A DNA stretch of 64,000 nt from the NCBI GenBank assembly GCA_029098505.1, contig JAQXOE010000024.1, forward strand, positions 1 to 64,000, in the 5' to 3' direction. The DNA is from Bacteroidales bacterium (GTDB lineage Bacteria > Bacteroidota > Bacteroidia > Bacteroidales > UBA932). Numbering within the stretch: position 1 is the stretch's first letter; each line of letters starts with the position of its first letter. This document shows positions 51,829 through 60,593 of the stretch, piece by piece. The position numbers and the translations under genes were made by a program. Under the pieces are notes generated by a model that saw only the letters and a program-made list of their open reading frames with translations, was not told the origin of the DNA and did no database searches.

Positions 51829-52200
51829 TTACTTCAAAAAAGCGAAGAAAACGGCCAAAACGAGGCAGAAAAAGGAAAGCAGATGATTCCAATGCAGGCT
51901 CTCGCCCTTAAAGAAGAGGGCCACAATGACCGTAAATACAGTCAACGAAATCACTTCCTGAATAATCTTCAGCTGTATGAGCGAAAAAGGACCTCCGTTG
52001 ATGTTGGAGCCCAACCTGTTTGCAGGTACCTGAAGGCAATATTCGAAGAATGCTATACCCCAGGAGAAAAGGATTACGAGTATCAGAGGCCAGCCATCGG
52101 ATATATGCATATCCTGGAGTTTGAGATGACCGTACCAGGCGAAGGTCATACAGATATTGGAACCTATCAAAAGCAGTATTGCCCAGAAACCCTGTGTCAT
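51829..52200 (-). CDS. DMT-family membrane protein (DUF486)
   Basis: This 123-residue protein has four membrane helices and DUF486 hallmarks: ILLLIGSNICMTFAWYGHLK, a central WPLILVILFSWGIAFFEYCLQVPANRLGS and SLIQLKIIQEVISLTVF. It is a short single-repeat member of the drug/metabolite transporter superfamily and would act as a dimer. The substrate is unknown. A long ORF on the opposite strand covering the same bases is a shadow with no family features. Confidence 0.88.
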   Translation of the reverse strand: MTQGFWAILLLIGSNICMTFAWYGHLKLQDMHISDGWPLILVILFSWGIAFFEYCLQVPANRLGSNINGGPFSLIQLKIIQEVISLTVFTVIVALFFKGESLHWNHLLSFFCLVLAVFFAFLK

Positions 52201-52228
52201 ATATAAAATCTTATTTGTTCAAGGGCGG

Positions 52229-52236
52229 CAAATTTA
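52229..52236 (-). promoter_or_regulatory. -7 promoter element before the DUF486 gene
   Basis: TAAATTTG on the minus strand is an exact TAnnTTTG match 28 nt from the ATG, divergent from the glmM element. Confidence 0.55.
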
Positions 52237-52247
52237 CACATTATTAT

Positions 52248-52255
52248 TAAATTTG
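52248..52255 (+). promoter_or_regulatory. -7 promoter element before glmM
   Basis: TAAATTTG is an exact TAnnTTTG match 25 nt before the glmM ATG. Confidence 0.55.
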
Positions 52256-52280
52256 TGTTTTCAAATAACGCATTTATTGT

Positions 52281-53699
52281 ATGACGCTCATTAAATCTAT
52301 ATCTGGCATCAGAGGCACCATAGGAGGTGCGGCGGGAGAAGGTCTTACCCCGGTTGACATAGTCAAGTTCACATATGCATATTGCGCTAAGTTGCGTGAA
52401 CGCAAACCCTGCCCCAACGGCGGGAGATACAAGGTCGTTGTCGGAAAGGATGCACGTCTCAGCGGCGCGATGGTGGAACAGCTCGTCTGCGGTACACTCA
52501 TATCCTGCGGAGTGGACGTCGTAAAATGCGGCTTTGCTTCAACACCGACCACGGAAATGGCAGTAGTCTTTGCCAATGCCGATGGCGGTATCATCATCAC
52601 GGCTTCCCACAACCCTCGCCAATGGAACGCTCTAAAGCTGCTCAATGAAAAGGGTGAGTTCCTGAATGCCGCTGAAGGACAGGCGATTCTGGACTGCGCT
52701 GCGGCGGAGGACTTCAATTTTGCAGAAGTGGATGAGCTCGGAACGATAAGCGAACACGACTTCACCGACGAGCACCTTGATGCTGTCCTTGCTTTGGATG
52801 CAGTGGACACGGAAGCTATCAGAAACGCACATTTCAAGGTGGTTCTCGATGCCATCAATTCGGTCGGCGGCATCATTATGCCAAAACTGCTCGAACGTCT
52901 TGGAGTAGAATGCATAGGTCTGAATTGTGAGCCAAGCGGAGACTTTGCCCATAATCCTGAACCCCTGCCAAAGAACCTCGAGGAACTCAGCGATACCGTA
53001 GTCAGGGAAGGAGCGGATCTGGGTATCAGCGTGGATCCTGACGTGGACAGACTCGCCTTCATCTGTGAGGACGGAAAGCCTTTCGTTGAGGAGTACACCC
53101 TGGTCAGCGTTGCCGACTATCTGCTCGAAAGGGCAGAGAGTGAAGGCAGAACGGGAATGACCACGGTCAGCAATCTTTCATCCACCAGGGCTCTGCGCGA
53201 TGTCACCGAGAAGCACGGAGGCAAGTATTTTGCCGCCGCTGTAGGTGAGGTCAATGTAACCACCAAGATGCGCGAGGTCAATGCACTGATAGGCGGCGAG
53301 GGCAATGGCGGAGTCATCTACCCAAGCCTGCACAGCGGCCGCGACGCAATGGTGGGAGTCGCTCTCTTCCTCAGCAATCTCGCTCACAAGAAGGTCAAGG
53401 TCACTGAGCTCAAGGCCGGATATCCACAGTACCACATTGCCAAGAATAAGATTGAACTTGCCGACAAGGCCCTGATTGACAAGATTCTGGAGGCAATGAA
53501 GAAGGAGTTCGCGGCAGAAAGGATAAATGACATCGACGGTGTCAAAATCGATTTCGAGGCCGAAAGGCAATGGGTGCACCTGCGCAGATCGAACACTGAA
53601 CCTATCATCCGCATCTACTCTGAAGCTCCGGATGAGGCTGCCGCACAGGCACTTGCGGAGAGAGTCATTGCTATTGCCAACAAGATTATCGAAGGCTGA
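52281..53699 (+). CDS. glmM: phosphoglucosamine mutase-type phosphohexomutase
   Basis: This 472-residue alpha-D-phosphohexomutase has all four family signatures. They are the phosphoserine loop IITASHNPRQWNALKL, the metal loop SVDPDVDRLAF, the sugar loop IGGEGNGGVIYP and the C-terminal phosphate loop RRSNTEPIIRIYSEAP. Bacteroidales GlmM proteins, which make glucosamine 1-phosphate for peptidoglycan and lipopolysaccharide, have this GEGNGG form, but phosphomannomutase activity cannot be excluded. The stop overlaps the start of the NamZ-like gene by one base, pointing to joint expression. Confidence 0.85.
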   Translation: MTLIKSISGIRGTIGGAAGEGLTPVDIVKFTYAYCAKLRERKPCPNGGRYKVVVGKDARLSGAMVEQLVCGTLISCGVDVVKCGFASTPTTEMAVVFANADGGIIITASHNPRQWNALKLLNEKGEFLNAAEGQAILDCAAAEDFNFAEVDELGTISEHDFTDEHLDAVLALDAVDTEAIRNAHFKVVLDAINSVGGIIMPKLLERLGVECIGLNCEPSGDFAHNPEPLPKNLEELSDTVVREGADLGISVDPDVDRLAFICEDGKPFVEEYTLVSVADYLLERAESEGRTGMTTVSNLSSTRALRDVTEKHGGKYFAAAVGEVNVTTKMREVNALIGGEGNGGVIYPSLHSGRDAMVGVALFLSNLAHKKVKVTELKAGYPQYHIAKNKIELADKALIDKILEAMKKEFAAERINDIDGVKIDFEAERQWVHLRRSNTEPIIRIYSEAPDEAAAQALAERVIAIANKIIEG

Positions 53700-54796
53700 T
53701 GTTCTCGTTCAGGACCACCGCGATTGGAGAGCAGTTGGACAAGGCCCTGCTTGAAGGAAAACTGGCCTGTTTCTGCACTCAGAACTGCTGGGACACTGCT
53801 TCCGGCAAGTACCTGTACGACATCTTCAGGGAGAGGGGCAATCTGGTAAGAGTCTTCACTCCCGAAGATGCGGAGCTTAGCCCCAATACAAACCACATCA
53901 GATTCAGCATTGACGAATTAAGGGAGCTCAATGCGGTCGTTGTGGAAATCCAGGACGTTGGTTCGAGATATTTCAACTATACGAGGGATGTCCTCAGACT
54001 GATGACTATGGTCAATCAGCTTGAAAATGAGAGGGCAGCATCTTCCGATGAGTATGCCACTATCCCTTCCGTATATATTGTAGATCACGTGAATCCCGCA
54101 GGCAGAACCGTTGAAGGTACTATGCCACTCGCCGGGGACGACCCTTCTATGCCGAGGGTCCCGCACCGACACGGACTCACACTCGGAGAGCTCTGCCACG
54201 TTTTTTACAACGATCTGGGAGCCAAATTTCCTCTCCATATCATCTCGGCCAGGGCCACCGACGCCAACAGGCTGCTTATGCCCTGGACCATAGCCCCGGC
54301 CTCAGACATACCCGGAATGTTCACTTGCCAGATGTATAGTGGAGGAGGCCTTTGGAACAGCACCAGCATAACCCCCGGCATAGGTACTGCAAGGCCATAT
54401 GAATACTTGGGAGCACCTTTCATCAATGCTTCCGCAGATAGTAATCTGCCGGTTCCTGAAGGCGTACTGATGAGACCCTGCTCCTTCAGGCCAGCCACAG
54501 GCAAGTATCAGGGAGAACGCTGCTCAGGATATCAGATTATCCTTGAGCCCGGGGCAGAGTACCATTCCCTGCTTCATACGGTGAGACTTATGAGACACTT
54601 CGCTGAGACCTATTCAGAGTTCAACTTTGACGAGGGTTTCTTCGACAAGCTGGCGGACCCTGTCATTGAGGAGTATTTGAAAGGCAATATCACCTTCGAT
54701 ATCGTTCAGGAACACGTCAAGCTCGAGGAACAGAAATGGATTAGAAAGGCCAAGAGATACACCTTGTATGAAGAACAGCCTTTTAGAATAAAATAA
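53699..54796 (+). CDS. NamZ-like exo-beta-N-acetylmuramidase (DUF1343)
   Basis: This 365-residue protein belongs to the DUF1343 family, whose characterised member NamZ removes N-acetylmuramic acid from the end of peptidoglycan fragments. Matching segments are VVEIQDVGSRYFNYTRDVL, YIVDHVNPAGRTVEG, HGLTLGELCHVF, MPWTIAPASDIPGM and PGIGTARPYEYLGAPFI. There is no signal peptide (start MFSFRTTAIGEQLDK), unlike typical periplasmic members, so it should be cytoplasmic unless the start is wrong. Coupling to glmM suggests a role in amino-sugar recycling. Confidence 0.86.
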   Translation: MFSFRTTAIGEQLDKALLEGKLACFCTQNCWDTASGKYLYDIFRERGNLVRVFTPEDAELSPNTNHIRFSIDELRELNAVVVEIQDVGSRYFNYTRDVLRLMTMVNQLENERAASSDEYATIPSVYIVDHVNPAGRTVEGTMPLAGDDPSMPRVPHRHGLTLGELCHVFYNDLGAKFPLHIISARATDANRLLMPWTIAPASDIPGMFTCQMYSGGGLWNSTSITPGIGTARPYEYLGAPFINASADSNLPVPEGVLMRPCSFRPATGKYQGERCSGYQIILEPGAEYHSLLHTVRLMRHFAETYSEFNFDEGFFDKLADPVIEEYLKGNITFDIVQEHVKLEEQKWIRKAKRYTLYEEQPFRIK

Positions 54797-54828
54797 TTTG
54801 GTTCTTTCCGAAATAATTGCTACTTTTG
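54797..54828 (+). promoter_or_regulatory. promoter of rpmE2
   Basis: TTTG (54797-54800), a 20-nt spacer and TACTTTTG (54821-54828) form the best -33/-7 promoter in the window, right after the stop of the preceding gene. The leader is about 35 nt. Confidence 0.75.
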
Positions 54829-54849
54829 TGGACTGTTTAAACATAACTA

Positions 54850-54865
54850 CTTTAAATATTTAAAG
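54850..54865 (+). promoter_or_regulatory. perfect palindrome in the rpmE2 leader
   Basis: CTTTAAATATTTAAAG is an exact 16-bp palindrome ending 2 nt before the rpmE2 ATG. It could be a protein binding site in DNA or a weak hairpin covering the ribosome entry site. Confidence 0.45.
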
Positions 54866-54867
54866 AA

Positions 54868-55119
54868 ATGAAAAAAGGAATTCATCCCGAAACCTACCGT
54901 CTTGTAGCTTTCAAGGATATGTCAAACGACGTGGTATTCATCTCACGCTCTTGTGTCAACACCAAGGAGACCATTGAAATCGAGGGCGTTGTTTATCCAC
55001 TTGTAAAGGTCGAGATTTCCAACACATCTCACCCATTCTACACAGGTAAAGTCAAGATTGTTGACACCGCCGGTCGTGTTGATCAGTTCTATCAGAGATA
55101 CAAGGCCAGAAAGAAGTAA
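54868..55119 (+). CDS. rpmE2: 50S ribosomal protein L31, type B
   Basis: This 83-residue ribosomal protein is the zinc-free type B L31: [28 protein letters not shown], then [28 protein letters not shown]. The CxxC pairs of type A are absent, so it does not depend on zinc. It has its own strong promoter and terminator and is monocistronic. A 16-bp palindrome lies in the short leader. Confidence 0.97.
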   Translation: MKKGIHPETYRLVAFKDMSNDVVFISRSCVNTKETIEIEGVVYPLVKVEISNTSHPFYTGKVKIVDTAGRVDQFYQRYKARKK

Positions 55120-55144
55120 TTCTTTCCGCTTACATAGGAAACAG

Positions 55145-55192
55145 AAGAGGAAACCTCAAGCCGCAAGACTTATCGGGTTTCCTCTTCTTTTT
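55145..55192 (+). terminator. terminator of rpmE2
   Basis: AAGAGGAAACC pairs with GGTTTCCTCTT over a 20-nt loop and is followed by CTTTTTATT. Confidence 0.85.
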
Positions 55193-55229
55193 ATTGTACT
55201 GTTCCGGACATATTGTACTAAAAAATGCT

Positions 55230-55237
55230 TATATTTG
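55230..55237 (+). promoter_or_regulatory. -7 promoter element before the 55279 gene
   Basis: TATATTTG is an exact TAnnTTTG match 41 nt before the ATG; TTG lies 14 nt upstream, shorter than usual. Confidence 0.5.
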
Positions 55238-55278
55238 AAAATTGTGAGCAGTATGGAATATAATCAAATTTATCAGAT

Positions 55279-55701
55279 ATGAAAACCAGGACCAAAGTCA
55301 TCAGCATCGTATCGCTTGTGATTGCGCTGGTGCTTGCTGCCGTTATCGGATTCAAGTTCTATTTCGTCTTCGGAGAAGGCGTCAAAGCAGGGCAGCTCAA
55401 TCAAGTTATGTACAAAGGTTATGTATTCAAGACCTATGAAGGCCGCCTGATACAGGCAGGATTCAAGGGAGCTAAAGGGTCAAGCAGCATCCAATCCAAC
55501 GAATTTGATTTCTCCATCGTGGACAAGGGCATTGCCGATACCTTGATGCGTTGCGGAGGAAAGACAGTGGAACTGCATTACAAGGAATACCTCGGAGCTC
55601 TTCCCTGGAGAGGTATGCAGAAGGTCATAGTGGATAAGATAGTATCCATTAGCGATTCCGATAATTCTACAGTGATACCGATTATTACCGATACTGAATA
55701 A
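55279..55701 (+). CDS. membrane-anchored hypothetical protein
   Basis: This 140-residue protein has one N-terminal membrane helix (ISIVSLVIALVLAAVIGFKFYFVF) and a small outer domain. GYVFKTYEGRLIQAGF, then FSIVDKGIADTLM and VELHYKEYLGALPWRGM, recall a conserved Bacteroidales family sometimes mislabelled 6-phosphogluconate dehydrogenase in databases. Nothing in the sequence supports that enzyme. Function unknown. It lies 4 nt before the S9 peptidase gene and may head that operon. Confidence 0.75.
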   Translation: MKTRTKVISIVSLVIALVLAAVIGFKFYFVFGEGVKAGQLNQVMYKGYVFKTYEGRLIQAGFKGAKGSSSIQSNEFDFSIVDKGIADTLMRCGGKTVELHYKEYLGALPWRGMQKVIVDKIVSISDSDNSTVIPIITDTE

Positions 55702-55705
55702 CAGC

Positions 55706-57772
55706 ATGAACAAGAAAAGCACGATTGCATCCGGAATGATGCTCGTAGCCCTCTGGCTCTCACAGCCGGCAGGCATTGCGCAGGAAATTCTCAAGGTACG
55801 TCCTGCAGGCAACGGCGACAAGGAACTCACAATGAAAGACGTTACTGTCAGCCGCGATGTTTACCCTTCATCATTCTCAGCCCAATGGCTGGATGCTTCC
55901 CATTATCTTTACCGTGACGGAGGACGCATCCTGCAGGCAGGCATCGACGGCAGCGTTTCCGAGTACAAAGCACAGGCTTCTCAGCAGGCACGTCCCGAGC
56001 TGCCGCGCGAAGCCAGAAACATCACAGCTGGAAACGGTGACTGCACCGCCTACACTATCGGACAGAGCCTCTATCTGGCGACTCCCGAGAAGGCGGGCAT
56101 AGTCATTGCCGAAAGCAAGGACCCTGACATCAGCTATGGCCAGACGGTCAGCCGCAACGAGTTCGGTATAAATGGTGGCATTTTCTGGTCAGACAGCGGC
56201 AGGAAGCTGGCGTTCTACAGAAAGGATGAGAGTCTGGTCACCAGTTTCCCTCTTCTGGATATCAACACCCGCGTCGGCGAACTTATCAGCATCAAGTACC
56301 CGATGAATGGAATGGACTCAGAACGCATTGCCCTGGGTATTTACGATGTAGCTACAGGCTCCACTGTCTATGTCAAGGCGGATGATTTCGAGGAGGACAG
56401 ATACTTGACGAACATAAGTTGGTCTCCGGATGACAAGTATGTATTCATACAGGTCCTCGACCGTGCCCAGCACCATATGAGGCTCAATATGTACAGAGCC
56501 TCGGACGGAGAATTCGTGCGCACCCTGCTTAGCGAGGAAAACGATGCCTGGGTTGAGCCTCAGTGGCCTCTAAGCTTCATAAAGGATACTTACCAGTTCA
56601 TCTATACAAGCGACAACAGGGACGGCTACAAGAACCTGTATCTCTGTGATACACTTGGAGGAGTGCGCCGGCTTGTCGATGTAGATGCTGACCTGGAGTA
56701 TGTAAGCAATGACGGAAGATACGTCTATTACAACTCAGCGGAAGTTTCTCCAGCCGAGAGGCATTACTATAGGGTGGAACTTAAGCAGAGCAAGAAGAAG
56801 GAACTGGCAAAGGTCAGGATAGGCCAGCCTCAAAGGATGACAGCGGCGGAAGGATGGCATAGCATTGCCCTTTCACCTGACTGCAAGTACCTCATCGATT
56901 CATACAGCAGTTTCAATGTACCTCGCGTCGTGGAGCTCCGTAGCGCGGACGGAAAGCTCGTGCGCGAGCTCTTCAGAGCTGAAGATCCGCTTAAGGATTA
57001 CAGGACAGGTGAGATGAAATTCGGCTTTGTAAAGAGTGCGGACGGTCAGTACGACAACCATTTCCGTCTCTTCCTCCCTGCCGGATTTGACCCTGCAAAA
57101 AAGTATCCTGTAATACTTTACGTGTATGGAGGTCCTCATTCCCAGATGGTTACCGACAGTTGGCTTGGCAGCGTGCGTATGTGGGAGGTATTGATGGCAC
57201 AGAGAGGATATATAGTCTATGTTCAGGACAACAGGGGTACACCTAATCACGGCACTGCTTATGAAAAGGCCATCAACCGCCAGTGCGGACAGGTAGAGAT
57301 GCAGGACCAGATGGTAGGCATTAACTGGCTCCGAAGTCTCCCATACGTGGATGCGGAACGTATAGGTGTTCACGGCTGGAGTTATGGCGGCTTTATGACC
57401 ACCTCACTTATGACCAATTATCCGGATGTTTTCAAGGTCGGTGTAGCCGGAGGTCCGGTAATTGACTGGAAATGGTATGAGGTAATGTACGGAGAAAGGT
57501 ATATGGACAATCCTGAAACCAATCCTGAAGGCTTCGCCAAGACTTCCCTTATCAACAAGGCAGCCGATTTGAAAGGCAAGCTGCTCATTTGCCAGGGTGC
57601 CATTGACAATACTGTAGTATGGGAACACTCTCTGAGTTTCGTGCAAAAGTGCATTGAGGAGAACGTTCAACTCGACTACTTCCCTTACCCTCGTTCCGAG
57701 CACAACGTAGCAGGAGCCTGGAGAGAGCATCTGATGCAGAAAGTGACCAATTATTTTGACGACAATCTATGA
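55706..57772 (+). CDS. dipeptidyl-peptidase IV-type S9 peptidase
   Basis: This 688-residue exported protein (signal ending AGIAQ) has a DPP IV beta-propeller domain followed by the S9 alpha/beta hydrolase domain (about residues 440-688). Propeller features are FSAQWLDASHYLYRDGGRI and SWSPDDKYVFIQVLDRAQ. The catalytic Ser is in VHGWSYGGFMTT, the Asp in CQGAIDNTVVWEH and the His in YPRSEHNVAG. It would release N-terminal dipeptides from periplasmic or surface peptides. Its stop overlaps the next S9 gene by 4 nt. Confidence 0.92.
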   Translation: MNKKSTIASGMMLVALWLSQPAGIAQEILKVRPAGNGDKELTMKDVTVSRDVYPSSFSAQWLDASHYLYRDGGRILQAGIDGSVSEYKAQASQQARPELPREARNITAGNGDCTAYTIGQSLYLATPEKAGIVIAESKDPDISYGQTVSRNEFGINGGIFWSDSGRKLAFYRKDESLVTSFPLLDINTRVGELISIKYPMNGMDSERIALGIYDVATGSTVYVKADDFEEDRYLTNISWSPDDKYVFIQVLDRAQHHMRLNMYRASDGEFVRTLLSEENDAWVEPQWPLSFIKDTYQFIYTSDNRDGYKNLYLCDTLGGVRRLVDVDADLEYVSNDGRYVYYNSAEVSPAERHYYRVELKQSKKKELAKVRIGQPQRMTAAEGWHSIALSPDCKYLIDSYSSFNVPRVVELRSADGKLVRELFRAEDPLKDYRTGEMKFGFVKSADGQYDNHFRLFLPAGFDPAKKYPVILYVYGGPHSQMVTDSWLGSVRMWEVLMAQRGYIVYVQDNRGTPNHGTAYEKAINRQCGQVEMQDQMVGINWLRSLPYVDAERIGVHGWSYGGFMTTSLMTNYPDVFKVGVAGGPVIDWKWYEVMYGERYMDNPETNPEGFAKTSLINKAADLKGKLLICQGAIDNTVVWEHSLSFVQKCIEENVQLDYFPYPRSEHNVAGAWREHLMQKVTNYFDDNL

Positions 57773-60591
57773 GAAGGACAATAATAATAGCAATATTGCT
57801 GATACTCAGCGCATTGCAGCTTCCAGCCCAGAAAAAACCATTGGACCATAGCGTCTATGACAGTTGGCAGAGTGTCAGTAGCACATCCATTACAGACGAC
57901 GGCAAATACCTCACCTATAGCATAGTGCCGCAGGAGGGAGACAGGGAACTGGTGATTGTCGAAATTGAGACGGGAAAGGAACTCAGGGTGCCGAGAGGAG
58001 GAGCGGCAAGCTTCACCAGCGACGGCAAGTGGGCGATATTCAGCATCCGCGCGCCTTTCAAGGAGACCAGAGCGGCCAGAATTGCAAAGAAAAAGTCTGA
58101 AGATATGCCCAAGGACAGTGCCGCCATCGTCAGATTGAGCACCTTCGAGATGACCAAACTCCCTGAGACCAGCAGTATCAGCATCCCAGTGGACAAGAAG
58201 AGTATCATCGCTTACAATGTCACGGACAGCACGGACAAGAGCAAGAAATACAAGGTATTCCGCGACTTGAACAGCGACTTCGTTGACACACTCAGGAACG
58301 TCGACAAGTACGAATTCAACAAGAGCGGAGACAAGCTCGCTGTAGTTTACAAGAAGGACAAGAAGGATTCGCTCTCGCGCAACGAAGTCGTGCTCTACCA
58401 CTTTCCTTCAATGACTCCGGTCGTGCTCTCACGTGACAAGAAATATTACTCAAGCCCGGTCTTCAACGAGGACGGCAACAAGCTCGCTTTTCTCGCTTCT
58501 CTCGACTCCAACAGCACGGGCAACAAGCATTGCTCCGTAATGTTGTATGAGGAAATCGTGAAGGGTAAGGGCAAGAAGGCCGTAAAGACCGGGAGCGTCC
58601 GGGAGATTATTGCCCCTGACTATACTGTGGACGGAAAACTCTGCGTCACCGAGAACAGTTCGCTCTATTTCTCCAAAGCAGCTACCAGGCTCTTCCTCGG
58701 TATCTCGGAATGCCAGCCGGAAAAGGATACCACCATCATCGAGTCTGAAACAGCCAAGCTTGACATCTGGAACTGGGACATTGCTATGACTCCTCCTATC
58801 CAGAAGAGCAGGCTGTCTTCACTCAAATCAGCCACTTATCCAGCAGTCATCAACCTCTCGGACCCGGGCAGAATCATACGTCTCACTCCTTCAACCGAGA
58901 ACAGGCTCAGTCTCATCAACGGAGCTGACGGTGAGTTGGCTATGTACACCGACGACAGGGCATACCAGCTCGACGCCACCTGGGATAGCAATTCCTACAC
59001 TGACATTTACCTTGTAAACCTCAACACGGGCGAATCAAAGACTGTTTTCACCAAGTTGAACGGCAGTCCTAGCCTTTCACCGTCAGGCAAGTACATCTGC
59101 TGGTACAGTGAGAACGAAGACGAGCTCGGATGGTTCACATACAGAATCTCCGATGGAAGAGTTGTCAATGTCAGCGAAGCTGCAGGCGTTCCTTTCTATG
59201 ATGAAGAGGACGATCACCCAAGCGTTCCGCCATCAACCGACAGGCCTCACTGGTACAACAACGACGAATATTTCCTTATGTCCGACAAATACGATATCTG
59301 GAGGTTCGACCCTGATGCCGAAGATGCTCCGGTAAACCTCACCCTCGGCTGGGGACGCCAGTACAACATGCAGTTCTCATACACGGACATTACAAAGAGC
59401 AACATCTCGATGGCACTCTCGAGAGTGGGAGTAAGCAAGACCATTAACAAGAAGGACAATATCACTCTCAAGGTCTTCGATAGAAACAACAAGGAAAACG
59501 GATTTGCCACCGTGAATGCATCAAAGCCGGGAATCATCAATTTCTTCACCGACAAATTCGAGTACCAGAGCGTATCCAAGGCCCGAAATGCAGATATTAT
59601 CACCTTCAAGAAGGGCAATTTCAACCAGCCTTGTGACCAGTACACCACGACCGACTTCTTCGTAACGGAAAAAAAATGGAGCTCAATCAATCCTCAGCAG
59701 GCTGAATACAATTGGGGCAATATCCAGCTCGTCCATTGGACAGCTTATGACGGCACCCCTCTTGACGGACTGCTCATCACTCCGGAGGATCTCGATCCGA
59801 ACAGGAAGTATCCGATGATGATATACTTCTATGAGAAATACTCGGAGACTCTCTACCAGTACAGACAACCGGCTCCAAGCGCTTCCACTGTCAATCTTCC
59901 GTTCTTCGCGAGCCGCGGCTACGTGGTCTTCGTTCCGGACATCGTATACAAGGACGGCCATCCGGGAGAAAGCGCATACAATTGCATCTGTTCGGGTGCG
60001 GAAGCTATGTGCGAACAGTTCCCGTTCATCAACAAGGACAAGATGGGCATCCAGGGACAGAGCTGGGGCGGATATCAGACTGCATATCTCGTCACCAGGA
60101 CGGATATGTTCGCCGCTGCAGGAGCTGGGGCCCCGGTAGGCAATATGACCAGCGCATACGGCGGAATCAGATGGGAATCAGGTATGGTACGTGCCATGCA
60201 GTACGAGCACGGACAGAGCCGTATTGGCAAATCTCTTTGGGATGAAGGAGGCCTGGACCTGTATATTGAGAATTCCCCAATATTCCACACCCAGAACGTC
60301 ACTACTCCTACTCTTATAATGCACAATGATGCAGACGGTGCAGTTCCTTGGTATCAGGGCATAGAGTTCTTTATGGCGCTGAGGCGCTTCCATCATCCAG
60401 CCTGGCTGTTGCAGTACAATGATGAAGCCCATAATCTTTCCCAGAGAAAGAACCGCAAGGATCTCTCAATCCGCCTCTCCCAATTCTTCGACCACTACCT
60501 GAAGGATGAGCCAATGCCGGCTTGGATGAAGACGGGCGTACCTATGACCAGAAAGGGGGAATACTTTGGTTTTGAATATGTAAACGATTGA
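57769..60591 (+). CDS. S9-family prolyl oligopeptidase-like peptidase
   Basis: This 940-residue exported protein (signal ending LQLPAQ) has a long propeller with repeated TDDGKYLTYSIV, FTSDGKWAIFSI and LSPSGKYICWYS type blades. A C-terminal hydrolase domain follows. The catalytic Ser is in IQGQSWGGYQTAYL, the Asp in HNDADGAVPWYQG and the His in YNDEAHNLSQR. Segments such as PDIVYKDGHPGESAYNCI are typical of Bacteroidales S9 peptidases. It follows the DPP IV-type gene with a 4-nt overlap, so both act on exported peptides together. Confidence 0.9.
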   Translation: MRRTIIIAILLILSALQLPAQKKPLDHSVYDSWQSVSSTSITDDGKYLTYSIVPQEGDRELVIVEIETGKELRVPRGGAASFTSDGKWAIFSIRAPFKETRAARIAKKKSEDMPKDSAAIVRLSTFEMTKLPETSSISIPVDKKSIIAYNVTDSTDKSKKYKVFRDLNSDFVDTLRNVDKYEFNKSGDKLAVVYKKDKKDSLSRNEVVLYHFPSMTPVVLSRDKKYYSSPVFNEDGNKLAFLASLDSNSTGNKHCSVMLYEEIVKGKGKKAVKTGSVREIIAPDYTVDGKLCVTENSSLYFSKAATRLFLGISECQPEKDTTIIESETAKLDIWNWDIAMTPPIQKSRLSSLKSATYPAVINLSDPGRIIRLTPSTENRLSLINGADGELAMYTDDRAYQLDATWDSNSYTDIYLVNLNTGESKTVFTKLNGSPSLSPSGKYICWYSENEDELGWFTYRISDGRVVNVSEAAGVPFYDEEDDHPSVPPSTDRPHWYNNDEYFLMSDKYDIWRFDPDAEDAPVNLTLGWGRQYNMQFSYTDITKSNISMALSRVGVSKTINKKDNITLKVFDRNNKENGFATVNASKPGIINFFTDKFEYQSVSKARNADIITFKKGNFNQPCDQYTTTDFFVTEKKWSSINPQQAEYNWGNIQLVHWTAYDGTPLDGLLITPEDLDPNRKYPMMIYFYEKYSETLYQYRQPAPSASTVNLPFFASRGYVVFVPDIVYKDGHPGESAYNCICSGAEAMCEQFPFINKDKMGIQGQSWGGYQTAYLVTRTDMFAAAGAGAPVGNMTSAYGGIRWESGMVRAMQYEHGQSRIGKSLWDEGGLDLYIENSPIFHTQNVTTPTLIMHNDADGAVPWYQGIEFFMALRRFHHPAWLLQYNDEAHNLSQRKNRKDLSIRLSQFFDHYLKDEPMPAWMKTGVPMTRKGEYFGFEYVND

Positions 60592-60593
60592 TT

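Noticed and set aside
51820-52206. Plus-strand ORF of 128 residues opposite the DUF486 gene
   Set aside because: The minus-strand frame encodes four clear membrane helices and DUF486 features with a -7 box upstream; the plus-strand product is a shadow.
55279-55701. Annotation as 6-phosphogluconate dehydrogenase
   Set aside because: The protein has 140 residues, a membrane anchor and no Rossmann motif; this database label for the family is not supported by the sequence.
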